Made by a program: the position numbers and the translations under genes. The notes beneath the pieces are model-generated. The model saw only the letters and a program-made list of their open reading frames with translations, was not told the DNA's origin and made no database searches. Shown in pieces: positions 1 through 12,400 of a DNA stretch of 64,000 nucleotides (within the stretch, counting starts at the first letter, position 1; the number at the start of each line of letters is the position of its first letter). The DNA comes from Aphrophora alni (taxonomy: Eukaryota; Arthropoda; Insecta; Hemiptera; Aphrophoridae), in NCBI GenBank assembly GCA_963513935.1, contig OY740777.1, forward strand, positions 15,549,092-15,613,091, in the 5' to 3' direction.

Positions 1-445
1 AAAACCAGGTAATACTTGACTGTATACCAAGTTACAGAGGCTACGAAAGTAATGAAAATGCGGATAAATTAGAATAAATGGATCCACGATACCTTCATTA
101 GTCCAGAACCAGTATTCAGCATAACTAAAGCCGTAGCAAAAGGTAGTCTAAAACAATGGCTCAAAGTAGAAAAAAGGAACGATGGTCAAAATACTCCACG
201 GAAAAATTGGTTCAAACAGATCTGAAACTTCCTAGTTTGTCACTTCACAAAGTAAGCGAAATCAGAGAAAAATATTAATTCCGGTATCAAATGATGGCGT
301 TTTCAAGAAGCACATTATTACCATGGGATTATTCCAAGGGAATGTGAAATGTAGACTATGCAACCAGCACCTAGAAAATGCAGAACATATACTTCTAAAG
401 TGTGAAGTATTAGGACGTAGAAGACAACTAATGTGGCTAGGAAAA
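1..445 (+). pseudogene. Decayed 3' end of a LINE ORF2 (RNase H tail plus Cys/His motif)
   Basis: Fragments of a non-LTR retrotransposon protein read across more than one frame. Near position 25 the plus strand reads IPSYRGYESNENADKL, matching the end of a retroelement RNase H domain (the WVPGHxGxxGNExADxLA region). Near 105-170 another frame reads PEPVFSITKAVAKGSLKQWL. From about 344 comes VKCRLCNQHLENAEHILLKC then EVLGRRRQLMWLG, the Cys/His motif that ends ORF2 of many RNase H-bearing LINEs. Stops and frameshifts separate these pieces, so it is dead. The 5' part lies before the window. An RNase H domain sets it apart from the Jockey-type LINE at 37-40 kb. Confidence 0.6.
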
Positions 446-780
446 TCCTGTCCTTAACCGAGGGCATAGAATCTAAGCTACACAAAAAGTCTTATAGGCT
501 GAAGTGTCTATGGAGTAAACCCAGCTTCTGTCATAACAAAAAATACCCTCCAGCAACCAAAACGCATTTGATCCTGATATCGATAACTAAAACATTAAAT
601 CTACGTAGGCTACTATCGATTACCAAATTTACAAACCTGGACCCTAACTGTTCACTTTTATGGTTGATTGTACATGCTCTCATGACGCCATATTGTAATT
701 TTGAAACACGCTTAAACAGCTATTCTAATATATTATTTCACAATAAGACTATAGTATGAAGAAAAAAACTATAATTATTG
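446..780. other. AT-rich interval, no recognisable feature
   Basis: Probably the 3' flank or untranslated region of the preceding LINE remnant. The 108-codon open frame here (433-759) has no recognisable domain and starts inside the LINE motif in another frame. Confidence 0.4.
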
Positions 781-782
781 TA

Positions 783-1794
783 CTGGCTATCCCACAAAAA
801 ATGTTACAATAGCTAACTTTCAAATTATAAATATGATAGAGTATTTGAAAAAGGAAAACCTTCCTTTTTTTCAATGAAGTTTAAAAATCCATTTTGTAAA
901 ATAAATGTTAAAAATTGCAGCCATTTTCCAATATGGCGGCCTACTTTGAAATTTGTTATGGAAAAGTCTGTATTATATGGAGTTTTTTAGGTATAAAACA
1001 GTATTTTAAGAATGTTTTATTATTGTGTATTTTTTAAATATTTAGCCGTTTAGGAATTACAAGCACTTAAAGTCCAGAAAATTAAAAGATTGATAATTCT
1101 ACAAATAATTGATCCCCACCTAAAATGTTACAATAGCTACCTTTTGAACCGTTGGGGGTACAAATAAGTTTTAATAGGGAACTACCATTATTTTCGTAAC
1201 CTTTAAAATTGTGAGAAAGTGTCAATTTTAAAAAGTCACAAATTTGACCAATGAATAACTTTCCATTATAAAAATTGGGGGTTACCAATTTAAAAAAAAA
1301 AATCAAATTCCTTTGTTTATAGAAATTGACATATTTTTCATAATTGATTTCCATGTCAATTAAAAAATTAAAAATTTATTAATTATGTTTAAAGCTTACA
1401 AAAATAAGGGGAGTTCCTTATTAAAACTCACTTGTACCCCAACGGTTCAAAAGTTAGCTATTGTAACATTTTAGGTGGGGATCAATTATTTATAGACTTA
1501 TTATTCTTTTCTGAACTTTAAGTGCCTGTAATTCCTAAACGCCTAAAGTTAAAGAAAATACCCAAGAATAAAACATTCTTATAATACTATTTTACACCTA
1601 AATAACCCATATAATACAGGCTGTTCCATAACAAATTTCAAAGTTGGCCGCCATATTAGAAAATGTCAGTAATTTCTAACATTTTACAAAATCGATTTTT
1701 AAACTTCATTGAAAAAAGAAAGGTTGCCTATTTAAAGTACTCATATTTATAATTTAAAAGTTAGCTATTGTAACATTTTAGGTGGGACACCCAG
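783..1794. mobile_element. TA-flanked palindromic (fold-back) DNA element, about 1 kb
   Basis: The whole segment is an imperfect palindrome. The left end reads CTGGCTATCCCAC and the right end GTGGGACACCCAG, each flanked by TA (781-782 and 1795-1796), as expected for IS630/Tc1/mariner-type insertion. Matching blocks run inward: CCATTTTCCAATATGGCGGC near 919 against GCCGCCATATTAGAAAATG near 1650, and AACCGTTGGGG near 1147 against CCCCAACGGTT near 1437. An inner copy of the motif TAAAATGTTACAATAGCTA also occurs in each arm, so the element looks like two nested palindromes. No transposase frame is present, so it must be mobilised in trans or be dead. The arms have diverged by many substitutions, so it is not a fresh insertion. 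Confidence 0.65.
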
Positions 1795-1796
1795 TA

Positions 1797-2264
1797 TATT
1801 AAGTATATTTCTAAGAAAGATTATAGTTGTCTTTATTAAATAAATCCTAAAATAATTTCACAAATTATACTTTTGTATATTTACAATCATCCCATATTTT
1901 CAGCTCTCATAACAAAGCTCTTCAGATTTGATCACCGCAATAACGGGTTAAGTGACACCATTGCAATTACATCCACCCACAATACTCACCCCAGTGGAGT
2001 AAACTACATTATTTGCATCTAGTTAACCTAAACTGTTTTTTTTAATGGTTTTTGACGAATTTTTTATGTAAAATAATCGTCATTACAAAATATGACCTTA
2101 TTCCATTCTAAATATCAACAGTTTAAGTTCAGTTTATAAAAAAATTGATCATTGTCTGAGAAAACGCCGGACAAATATTCATTTTATGATTAAAGTGTAA
2201 AATACTTAAAAAATGATATACTAAAAATTAGGGATTCAATGCCCTACTTTACCCTCTATTTCAT
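1797..2264. other. AT-rich interval, nothing recognised
   Basis: No convincing reading frame, repeat relationship or regulatory motif was seen. Confidence 0.4.
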
Positions 2265-2450
2265 TTTTCTGGTGTTTTAAAGGCGAGAAATCTCAAGGTC
2301 ATTATTCCCTTATAAAAAACGAAGATATCAATAAATAAAGACTCCTAGCTTTCGAATATTCTAATAGCGTCAGAGTCGATAATTATTTAAATTTTAAAAA
2401 AATTTAAACACGTTTTTAAAAGGGACTGAAAAATAGATAATAATTTCTCC
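2265..2450 (-). repeat. Family A short interspersed repeat, copy 1
   Basis: On the minus strand this copy reads TCTGACGCTATTAGAATATT, a run of C/T-rich sequence, then AATGACCTTGAGATTTCTCGCCTTTAA. The last block is the family hallmark (elsewhere ACCGAGAGGTTTTNGCC) that ends every copy. It is truncated relative to the fuller copies at 12.8, 52.7 and 58.2 kb: the 5' GGATCTACACC block is not seen. No coding capacity. Confidence 0.5.
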
Positions 2451-3265
2451 TTTAAAAATTTATATTGTCCTTAAACTTGGTATTGGTGAATTTAAAAAGA
2501 AATCATAATCCTTGTAAAATTCAAAAAAAAAAGTCGGACGCATCCAATAGATAATTTATGAATACATATTGCAATGCAATTCATTTCAACCATCATTGGA
2601 AAAGTTTGTGGATATTTAATACAAGCGATATTCTATTATAAGTCATTAGGTTAACTGATTTCTATGTTTTAGCAATAAATTAATTCCTGACTAATAGATA
2701 TCTAAATATATTTATTATTAATGATCAGTAACTATCCGGATCTTGTGTATCGATCTGCAAGAAACCATCTTGCTGGAGTCCACGTTTAGATAAAAAAATG
2801 TTTATTTATTGCATGAAATTAAAACATGATTGCTTCATTGCTCGCCCAAAGTCTTTTGTAAAGCATTATTGATATTAGAAATATCATTTATTTTTAGAAA
2901 GCTCCAATAACGGATGAGTTATTTCAATTATTTTAATTTCATTGACTACACAAAGTAGAGGGAAGTTGTAACTGGTGATACAAAGAAGGCGATTGGTAAA
3001 TTGTTTGTTCATTCAAATTCAATTCTATTTACAGTTAAGAAGTGTAAAATAATAATACAAAAAGCAAATTATATTTCTTTATTCTACTTTTATAATTCTC
3101 ATCCCTACTTTATATACATGTCAATAAACATAGTATAACAAATTTACTTCACACAATTAGAGAACTTTTAATCGGCCTTCTAAAGAAACACTTGCTCCGG
3201 AACTCCCTCCTTCAAACAGTAACAACCAAAAAGAATGAACGAAAGAACCTCGTGTGCTTCCTTTC
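2451..3265. other. AT-rich interval, nothing recognised
   Basis: No domain-bearing reading frame or repeat pairing was noticed. Confidence 0.4.
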
Positions 3266-3271
3266 CACCCA

Positions 3272-3371
3272 TATTTATAGGTTCTAATTTCAAACGTTTT
3301 CTTCCGATCCTTCATTGGCTTATTTTAAAATTCGTACGTTACTTCGAGACTGATGCAATTTATTTCATTGG
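3272..3371 (-). promoter_or_regulatory. Promoter-like cluster on the minus strand (two CCAAT boxes and a TATA box)
   Basis: Read on the minus strand, CCAAT motifs (3367-3371 and 3314-3318) precede a good TATA box, TATAAATA (3272-3279), with the motif GAAGAAAACGTTTGAAATT between. Transcription would run toward position 1, starting near 3245. No coding sequence is recognisable downstream, so it could be a pseudogene promoter, a non-coding transcript start or chance in AT-rich DNA. A plus-strand open frame of 102 codons (3235-3543) spans it but has no recognisable domain. A similar CCAAT plus AAACGTTT arrangement lies at the far right end of the window. Confidence 0.3.
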
Positions 3372-3616
3372 TCCATTTCAAACATTTTCGGTTGAAGGCA
3401 TTGACTTTTGGAATGGTTTATTTGACTTCTTGAGATGTGTGACTAATGTTAGAATAGTTTTTCAAGCTGTCAACCCTTTCAACTATTTACAATTTATGGC
3501 CTGCCGAGCACTGACCTTTTGGGAGCCCTCTATTTCGTTATAATAGATTATATTGCTCTCTCTCTCCTCTCATCTCTCCTCTGCCATGTATCATATTTAT
3601 TTTTTTATATCTACAA

Positions 3617-3620
<4 letters not shown>

Positions 3621-3675
<55 letters not shown>
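3621..3675. repeat. (AT)n microsatellite
   Basis: Uninterrupted AT dinucleotide tract of about 55 bp. It creates a spurious Ile-Tyr-repeat reading frame. Confidence 0.95.
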
Positions 3676-3676
<1 letters not shown>

Positions 3677-3754
3677 TGTTTAATCAAATACGATTCGCGC
3701 TCAGTTCGTATTTAAATAAGTTTAGGTCAATATTTAAATGAATAATTGTACATT

Positions 3755-4200
3755 GCATCACTAGGACCAAAAGTGAAGCTTTCAATACAAGCTCAAGTTT
3801 AACAAAAATGAGCGAGGATAGAAAATCTTCTTTTGGTCCAAGTGATGAACTATATTATTCGTTATTCTCCTAACGGTATATGAAAACAATTTCACAAAAA
3901 CTAAAATGTTATAAACTATTTACCTTCAAAAGTTTGGACAAGTTTCAAAAGTTTGGAGCTAATACAGCTGTTTAGTTTGTGTTAGTGTTACTTATTTATA
4001 AAATCGATGGAAACAGCTGTTTTATCTGTTATTTACAATCGAGAGTATCGGTTGTTTTTATAGATGCTTTACAATAGTAAAGCTGATGACCTCGACCTCA
4101 GCTGATGTTTTTAGGTCCTAGGACTAAAAACAACAACTTTAGAACTCAATGCACGTATTGAATACAGCTGTTTTTGAAGCATTATGACGAAAACTTTTTT
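3755..4200 (+). repeat. Family B dispersed repeat, copy 1
   Basis: Closely matches 23,860-24,255 in the same orientation. Shared blocks include GGACCAAAAGTGAAGCTT, GGTCCAAGTGATGAACTATA, ACAATCGAGAGTATCGGTTG and TTTTTAGGTCCTAGGACTAA. The first 95 bp form a hairpin: CATCACTAGGACCAAAAG at the left against CTTTTGGTCCAAGTGATG at the right. The two copies differ by indels, for example an extra 20-odd bases near 24,120. No coding capacity. A non-autonomous transposon is likely, class unknown. Confidence 0.75.
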
Positions 4201-4919
4201 TTTCAAAGATGGTGCCATGGTCTATTATGGATTGTTGAGTGAAACCTATTGAAATGACTTTTTCCGTGAGGTTTTTAATGGTTTATATTTAGTTTTGTAG
4301 ATAGGCGAGAGAGAACAATAGTGCAATGTTTTTACAACTTTGTTTTTAACGAAGCAGTTTAAAGACCTAATTCAAAGTAATGATAAATAAAAAGTTTATG
4401 TTTAACTTGATAAATAATGGCGGTATTAAGACATAAGCAAACCAGCTTTAGGATAAAATTGTACGTTTCAAAATAATAAAACAAATTCATTTTTTTAAAC
4501 ATAAATTAGCATGAGCGGCTTTAATACTGGCAGGAACTCTGAGTCTCGGAATATGGATGTAGGATTGTTTGTTTTGTTTACATGTCTTAAATCTTTTTTC
4601 AAGTGAACAAGCAACAAATTTCAATATAGAAATAAACATATTTTGTGAACAAGATTTTACTTGCTTTTAAAAAAGACGTTTGACTTTGTTGTTAAAATTG
4701 TTCGATATCATTTTACTAAATGGGATTTTGACTCATTCATATTTTGTTTCCTCCATTTTACTTTAGAGTATAGAGAAAGTTATGACGTGATATCGAGGTT
4801 CTTAAAAAGTTCGTTTTGAAGTTTCCAAAACCTGAAAAGTATTTTTTGGAAAGATGTTAGTTCGTCATCTGCATCGCTCTAAATCTGAATGAATGACAGA
4901 TATCAAATTCAGAAAAAAA
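4201..4919. other. AT-rich interval, nothing recognised
   Basis: No domain, repeat pairing or regulatory motif stood out. Confidence 0.4.
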
Positions 4920-5610
4920 TATTTTACGACGTTTCAAGGTTGTTTGTGTTCCATTATATTAAAAATTATGATATCTGCAATAATATAAAAACCACAAAAT
5001 TATAATTTTAACACCGAAAGAATCGTATTTGTTTATTTTAAACAAAATACCTGTTTGAGAGTTAAAATGGGTAAATGAGCAACAGCCAAACTTTTTAAAG
5101 GGTAATGAACCACAGCCAAACTTTTTAAAGGGTAATGAGCCACAGGAATATGTTTAAAACAAACAACCAATTATGATGAATTTTTGGTAATATGTGGAAG
5201 TTTACAAACCAAAACCATGCGACAAGCTACAAATAACGCTATAGTCTTGAGAAATTTGTGAAGGTAATATTTTAACTATATTTCAAGGGTGTTTGTATTA
5301 TTTTTCCTACAAATTAAAACTTTACGATATCTGCGATAAAATAAAACCTCAAAATTACAATTTTTAACATCAAAATAAATGTATTTTCCATTTTAAACGA
5401 AATACCTCTTTGATAGTTGTTAAAAAGGGCAAATGAGCCACGGCTTATCTATAGTTGGAATTTATGAGAAACTTGGAAAGCAATTGTGATGAATAAAGAT
5501 GAGAAGATTTAAAAACCAAAACTATGTGTCAAACTATATAATATTCAGTATAAAATAACGCTACAGTTTTAAGGAATTTAGAAAGGAAATGATCCATTGC
5601 CGATGTTAAT
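4920..5610. repeat. Local tandem duplication, two units of about 345 bp
   Basis: Unit 1 (about 4920-5264) and unit 2 (about 5265-5610) share, in the same order, a block with TTTCAAGG then GTGTTTGT or TTGTTTGT, TACGATATCTGCGATAA or its variant, CCAAAACCATGCGACAAG against CCAAAACTATGTGTCAAA, and AATAACGCTATAGT against AATAACGCTACAGT. Inside unit 1 a 30-bp sequence containing CAGCCAAACTTTTTAAAGGG is repeated back to back (5076-5105 and 5106-5135), so a short duplication followed or preceded the larger one. Confidence 0.65.
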
Positions 5611-5924
5611 TAAAACAAATATGCACCACAATCTTCAGAAAACATAAATTTATTAGTTTTCTTATAACCGGGAGAAGTATGTAATGGGGGGGGGATTTAA
5701 AACTAATAAAATTATATCATTTCTTTACTTGCCCAGTATATATTGGTAATCGTCAACAATTTCAACCTCCATTTTTTGACAAATTTTCAATTTTCATAGC
5801 CTTATGAGACCAATAAAGTAATTTTCGTCATACCGTCATTCCGCCATCTTTGTTGTCTGTACGTAAGCCCGTTATCGGCCACAAAATAAATAAATAAGCA
5901 TGAAATTCGGTATTACAGAGTATT
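5611..5924. other. AT-rich interval with a G tract
   Basis: Contains a run of nine G near 5685. Nothing else was recognised. Confidence 0.35.
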
Positions 5925-6560
5925 CTCATATAGAACGTTATTAAAATTTAGAAATATGGAGTTCAAAATGTCAAAATTGAGGTCATTTAAACATTTTTTT
6001 ATTCATAGCTCATGTTATTCAACTTCTAACTGATTAAATTAGATATATTTACATATTTCAATTCTGCGTGTAATTGCACCAAAACCCACACTTCTGTACG
6101 ATGAATAATAGTGTTATGGACAAACATATAATTTCGTCGACTGACCTTCCAAGAATATACTTAGGATCTATAAGTACCGAGTTACTGACAAGAACATAAC
6201 GAATGGAAATACCTTCACATATGTATAACTTCGATAATCGTCAAGGTCGAGACACTGACACGAGCGAAGCGAATAGACTTTTTAATATACGTTATGGGCC
6301 TAGCAGATGTTATGAAAATAGTGATACAGAATTACAAGAAAATCTGTGTAATAACTGTTTTACCCTACTGGGTAAGATTGCTTGATCTATCAATATAATT
6401 CAACACTTCCTACAAGCCCCTAGAGTGAAACTTTTGAGATTACATTTTAGAGGATCAACTTTATATGATGGGGTTAGGTAAATTACCATGATGACCCCAA
6501 TTTGCTTGTTTAGTATTGTCGATATATTGTTTGGTGAATTACGTGCAGTCAGAAAATATG
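5925..6560 (+). repeat. Family C dispersed repeat, copy 1
   Basis: Collinear with 16,645-17,260 and, for its second half, 40,555-41,060, all in the same direction. Landmarks are TTCATAGCTCATG, TTCTGCGTG, CACTGACACGAGCGAAGCG, GATCTATCAATATA, TTTTAGAGGATC and a final CATGATG(A/G)C block before TTGTTT. The copies have diverged by perhaps a quarter of their positions plus indels. The 60-codon frame 6203-6385 arises inside the repeat and is not conserved in the other copies. Confidence 0.6.
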
Positions 6561-6700
6561 CGCCATGTTTATATTATTTATTTATTCCTCTGTTCTTAAT
6601 ATAACCTCTAATTCATGCTTTTGTATGTGTAAAAACATTATAACATTATTTAGTGATAGTTTACTGTAAATAAATTAACTATGACTACGTCACGTAATGA

Positions 6701-6708
6701 TGACGTCA
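6701..6708. promoter_or_regulatory. Palindromic CRE/ATF-type site TGACGTCA
   Basis: A perfect 8-bp TGACGTCA followed by GGCAAC. It lies 140 bp upstream of a tandemly duplicated segment with a donor-like AAGTAAGT near 7100. An enhancer or promoter role is inference only. Confidence 0.3.
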
Positions 6709-6842
6709 TGGCAACCTAGACCCTGCCACCGCGATTCCTTATCTCATCAAATCAAAGTTCAACTATTCCGTCACAACTCTATCTTTCATAGATTAGTTTT
6801 AGTGACCTAGTTAACTCGGACGGTGATGTGTCGGTTACTAAA

Positions 6843-7102
6843 TTTTTAGGTTATGTTTAGTTTTGCTTTCATTAGATTTCATGTAAATTATTTCGGAGTG
6901 TGTATTTTTATTTGTAAAGTGTGTCAATTCTTACTTACTGCGTTGTTTTAATTTGCAATTTCATTTTTAGAATATGTTTAGTTTCTTTCATAAATCGTGC
7001 AAATTATAGTGGAGTGTGTGTTTTTATTAGTAAAGTGTGTAAATTTGTGTAAAGTGTACTTACTACTTTGATTTAACGTTCTAACTTTGCAGTAATTTCA
7101 AG
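6843..7102 (+). repeat. Tandem duplication, about 121-bp unit
   Basis: Two adjacent units (6843-6963 and 6964-about 7090) share TTTTTAG, ATGTTTAGTTT, TTTCAT, AAATTAT, GGAGTGTGTNTTTTTATT and GTAAAGTGTGT in the same order with an offset of 121 bp. The second unit ends in a further GTAAAGTG echo. Confidence 0.7.
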
Positions 7103-9149
7103 TAAGTAGGCCTAGACTATATTTTTCTTTTTTCTTTTTGTTGTGGTATATGGGGATTGTGTTGTTAAGCCTTCATTGATTTAAATTTAGATAAATTAAG
7201 TATAATAAATATTGCTTTATGTTTAAAATAAGACACATAATATATCTGCCAATAAAATGGAAATGATGTGTAAGTCAAACAAAACCATAATAAGAAGCCT
7301 GAATGTAACATTTTAATAACTGCTGCTATTAGGGTAGTGAAACTTTAAAAGCTGAAAATAAAAATAAAAAAATTACCTCCTGTTTTATTAACAATAATAT
7401 TAATGATAAATATGCTGAATACCTGTCGCTGCGATTTAGTATTGAAAATTAAGCAAATTGTGCCGTGCAAATCTCCTTTCGATCATACTTACAATCTATA
7501 AACCAGTGTGAATTACACAAATCCATTAGTTTGGTCTAAAATAAGCTGTTAAAAAGTGCAAATTCCTGGGCGTGTGAGGTTAGCGATAATGAAGTGTTGT
7601 TGGGCAGGTTAATATTACTACACTGTACGAGTTCATAATGAGGCGAACTAGGTCTCAGTAGATCACTAGGTATTTTAATTAACCTGTAGTTCCTTTACTA
7701 GGTCTGTTTAGGTTATATATAGTTGCCTTCCAAGACCTGAAGTTCCTTTATCTCTAAATAAAGACTAAATTGTAAAGACGACAAAACATGGTACTGTGAA
7801 CGAAAAATATACATTTTGTTTTAAAGAGGTACAAGCAATAAAATATATCGTTAATTACAACAAAAGGGAAACCTAGTTAGACTAGTCTTTATTGTTGGTT
7901 ATGTGTCATAAAACTGAGGAACGATAGTTTTTGCGGAGCTGTTCTTTTAAAGAGCAGTTCCGACCAAAGAACCGTTCCGAAATAGTAGATCTGTTTTTTT
8001 AGGACATCTCTTGATTCAACAGATTGACTAACGTCATAATGTAGACAGTTGCCTTAACCTTACGGAGACAGGAAATAGCACTTTTAAATTGCTTGTTTTT
8101 TTAAACATATTGGTTTTGGTAGGCTAATTCAAACATGTTTACAGAATGAAAGGATGATCTAGTGGTTACAATAAGAGGTATGTATTCTGCATATTTTATA
8201 TAATTAATAAATACCTGATTTTGTTTGGTCTAGCAGACCAATATTTTAAAAAATTGCTAAAACATTAACTTCAAAATTTTTTAAAAAATCTGCTATAACA
8301 GTTGTCATTTTAGGAATTTAGTCAGATTTATTTTTTAAATCAGAATTTGAGAAGTTTTAGTATTTACTGATAAGAAATAAAAAATAGTCAAACAAATTTC
8401 AAAATAATTCGTTTAAACAGGATGTCGGTTGTTTCTCCTTATCTATTAAATACTCATGTATTTATATCTCATTTTATGTAACTATGTTCTTTATATATCA
8501 CTACGAAGGTTGATGTCGCCAAACGAACGTTTACACACAAAAGAAGTTGATTAAACATACACTAAAAGTTATTTCATATCTCATACTCAAGGCACAACAA
8601 ACTTGCAAAACCATATTTGAGTAGATTTGATATTTTATCAGGGAGTTGAAGATTTACATTTCCCACTTCAGTTAAAGGTAAAATATTTGCAAAGAATGGT
8701 TTCCCACAAGGGTGAGGTAAAGTCAGGCAAACGAAGAATAAGTATTGAATGTTGGAAGTGCTTTCCTTCCACATCCTGACAAATCCCTATTTCGTTCTAT
8801 TCCTGCCCTGACAATATTTCACTCAATTGAATCCATTTTTACGTGATTTATGATACACACAAGTACAGTTTACTTAATACTTATTAAATGATCCTTAATG
8901 ATTGATAAGAATTTATTTTTATCACGCATTATTGTTTAGTTGTAAAACATTCTTACTTTAAATCCTTTAATAGTTATCTCATGTCCATTACAAGAATCGT
9001 TATTGAAGGTTTTTTAATCTATTTATTATGAAGTATTTAGAGTAATGTTATTTCAAATACAAATTAGCCAAATTAAAAATCCAGCTAATTATCTGATATT
9101 TCTATATTTAAATCAAATACACCCTCAGGAGCTCACATATAGTGAATGC
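7103..9149. other. AT-rich interval, nothing recognised
   Basis: No coding or repeat family was recognised. A small imperfect hairpin with AGCTGTTCTTT and AAAGAGCAGTT arms lies near 7937-7960. Confidence 0.4.
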
Positions 9150-9321
9150 CAGCATGGATATCCTGAAGGATCCTAGCTGGATCTACACCATTTTTATGTA
9201 GTCTTGGGTTAAATCTTGCTCTTTCATTTCTCTTTGGCCAAGTCGAATTTTCTTTCGAGCCTTACATATTTCGATTTTTGGAGGAGTGTTTATTTTACAT
9301 TCATTTCTTTCTTATATATAT

Positions 9322-9383
<62 letters not shown>

Positions 9384-9440
9384 CGATAATGATCGATAGG
9401 TTTTTGCCCTTTTAAACAACAATAAAAATAAATAACAAAA
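9150..9440 (+). repeat. Family A short interspersed repeat, copy 2, carrying a (TA)n tract
   Basis: Starts with CCTAGCTGGATCTACACC, continues TATGTAGTCTTGGGTTAAAT and TCTTTCATTTCTC, and ends with the family hallmark as GATAGGTTTTTGCCCTTTTAA. A (TA)n microsatellite (9313-9382, one CG interruption) has expanded between the body and the hallmark. Same orientation as the copies at 45, 47 and 52.6 kb. Confidence 0.65.
9313..9382. repeat. (TA)n microsatellite
   Basis: About 70 bp of TA repeats with a single CG interruption at 9324-9325, inside a family A copy. Confidence 0.95.
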
Positions 9441-12400
9441 TATTATAAAAATAATTTTTACTGATTTAAAAATTCTTTATCTTTTTGTGGACCCAAATCA
9501 GAGTACCTTGACATTGCCACAACCGTTATTACTGAAGTAAACTCCTCAATGGATCAAAAAAAATTCAACAATAGAATGGAAAAACGTATATCGAACGATT
9601 TAACCAATTTTGTTGGTTAGAAAATCTGTTCACATTAAAAAAATAATTAAATTAAAATTTGTAAAATGAAATGGACTGCTTACTCAATCATTACCATCTT
9701 ATAAAGCCTATAATATAAAATTTTAATGAATTCTATACTATTAAGTTGTCAAAATTTGGCACATTTCTTTTATGCTAAATTTCGATTTCCGAAATTTGAA
9801 AATGCCGAATATTTGTAATTTTTAATATATTAAATTAGATTTTTTAATAACAACTTCTTGATTTAAACCTTAGAAAACCTGTTCCAGAACAATTGGCTGG
9901 ATATTAATAACCTCACAAGTGACAAATTTTATCCCAAAACCGTTGTTTTAAAAATTGGAAAATCCACATCATATTGTAACATTACCACAAATTTTACTTT
10001 TTAAGAAACTTGTATCAATGTTTCTAAAACTAAGGTTACGTACTAAAATCATTGCACGACCTTTCACGCTCGCTGTACTCTAAAACCAAATAAAAACTAA
10101 AAAACTTAGAACGATAATTTAGCAATCGAAATGTGAAAATAAATGGACACCGAATTTGAAAAAAAAAAATTTAAATAAAAACTTACAATTGCTTCATTTG
10201 TGTCATAAACACGTCCTTGGCGTAAAGGAAATCAAACTTTTAATAATGGCTGCGAAATAATATCTGTTTTATGCCCAATTGTTATTTAACCGTTATATTT
10301 TTCGCTTAATATTTTTCTCGCGTATTTGAATCATATAATGTTTCACTAAAATTTGAAGGAAATAGTTAGATCCGATTAGAAATAATTTATTTTACAACAT
10401 CCGATTTTTTTGTTTGTTAACAATAACATACGAACGGATATTTCTGGAGAAATACCAACCAATACCTGTTGTGTCTTTAGAGGACAAACTTAAACAAAAT
10501 TTCATGAAAATGGCTGATTTTGATTTTTGTGCTTTTTTCCTCATAACATCCCAAGTTATTGCCAAAACATACCGATATATTAAATTTGATTGAAATCAGT
10601 TTATAAGTTTTAGATATAGAGGACTGCTGAAGCCGATAGACAGACCACAATCTGCATCATTCCAAAATTCTATTTTCAGGAGTCAGAGCCATCAAAGGAA
10701 TATATCTGCAAAAATTTCGAAATAGATTTTTTGACCCTCGCATAACTTTCTCTATACCATTTAAACGTATGAAATAAAAAAAGTACAATGTGGTCAAAGA
10801 CCCCTCCGCCCATGTTTTGTTAATAATACATTTTAAAAGTCCAAATTTTGAAATCACAATTTATGTACTATGTTCCTATTACCTTCTTTAAAATCACCCG
10901 TGGGGGAAATCAAATTAAAAATCATGAATGGTAAGGAAATGGGTGGTGCAGTCATTTCCAATGATAAATGGGTGGTGAAGTTATTATAATGATATATAAC
11001 TCTTAAGGCTAAATATGTAGAGAAAATAAATGATGAATTGAAAACGTAACTCTGTCTTGACCTTTTTTACAATAATATATCACGTGACAATCCCCACTTC
11101 AACCCACTACCATTTACAATATTTATTAAGTTGATCAAAGACTTTTATAATACAATTCTTTATATAAAAATCGCGGTAGAAGGTATCACACTTTATGATA
11201 ATACTGTGTGTAAAACAAGCATATTAAGATAAAGGGTGTTCCTGAAGGGGATACAACGAAGACAATTAAGTTAAGAACACGAGTTAGATGTCTTGTTACT
11301 GTGCAAAAACACAATTTATGTAGACGATGTACAAATCCGTTATTTCCAGGTTTAAAAGTGCATTTTAAACCCAATGTTTTCAGTCCACGCATTAAAAAAT
11401 TTACTTTAAACAAGTAATAAATAAAATAAATGGTCTAATATTAAATGCTTTATTATAATTTGTGTATTAAAATTTAAGTATATATTATCTTAAGGGCTGT
11501 TTTAATAAATCGTACATTCATTTTGTTTTATGAAATACACGTAGTACCTTAGATTGGGTAACAAATTGATGTTTTGTTTTAGCAAAATTATTCTTATAGT
11601 TGGGCGCTGATCTTTTAATAGTGTTTGGATGAACGACTGTATTTGACTTCTGTGCAGTGTTCTTTGGCTCAATAGAGAGGGCCGATTTTGATCAAAATAA
11701 ATAATAAATAAAGCCACATAGTGTCTTTTCTGTAACGCAAAAAAGAGATGTTTTAAAAATTTCGATTCTCTAAAAATCAATTTTAATTTCGTTAAAATTT
11801 ACCATCCAAAAACTGAAATCCATCACTAACAATTTCGTTCAAATTTTGTTGTAATAGGAAAATCAATGACCTATACTAATTATCAATAAATTGTATAAAA
11901 TTTTGCACATATTTTCACAATCACCCATCTCCAATACCAGACTAATAAAAAACCAAAACTATTTGAAAAAATAAATGTCAGTTAGGTAATTTACAGTAAA
12001 AAAAAAAAATAAAAATAAAAATCAAATTAACTGTAGATTCATAACATTTTTATTTTATTTATTTTTTTTTTTTATTTGAATTCATACTTATTTAAAATAA
12101 ATACCTTTACATGTCCTAAAGTAAAGTGTATTCTTACCATGCCTCCAAATAAAAGATTTCTATTGTGTATATCCTAGGTTTTCCTAAGGTACTTTATAAC
12201 GCCGAGTTTTAGGCATCTGAGAAGGTACGTTTTTAGTGTAGTTGTTTTTTAAGTAAGAAATTTTTGAAAATGTAATACACTAAAATATTCTAAATTAACA
12301 TCCAAACGAGATAATTTCCTCAAATATTAAGATAAAGCACGACAAAAATGTTTTGTTGTAGTAGGATCATGTTCGCTTAGAATTAGCATTTTGTAAAAGG

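Noticed and set aside
3235..3543. 102-codon plus-strand frame
   Set aside because: No domain or homologous copy; it overlaps a better-supported minus-strand promoter-like cluster.
3553..3741. Reading frame with a long Ile-Tyr repeat (also at 43,718-44,038)
   Set aside because: Translation of (TA)n microsatellites; not a protein gene.
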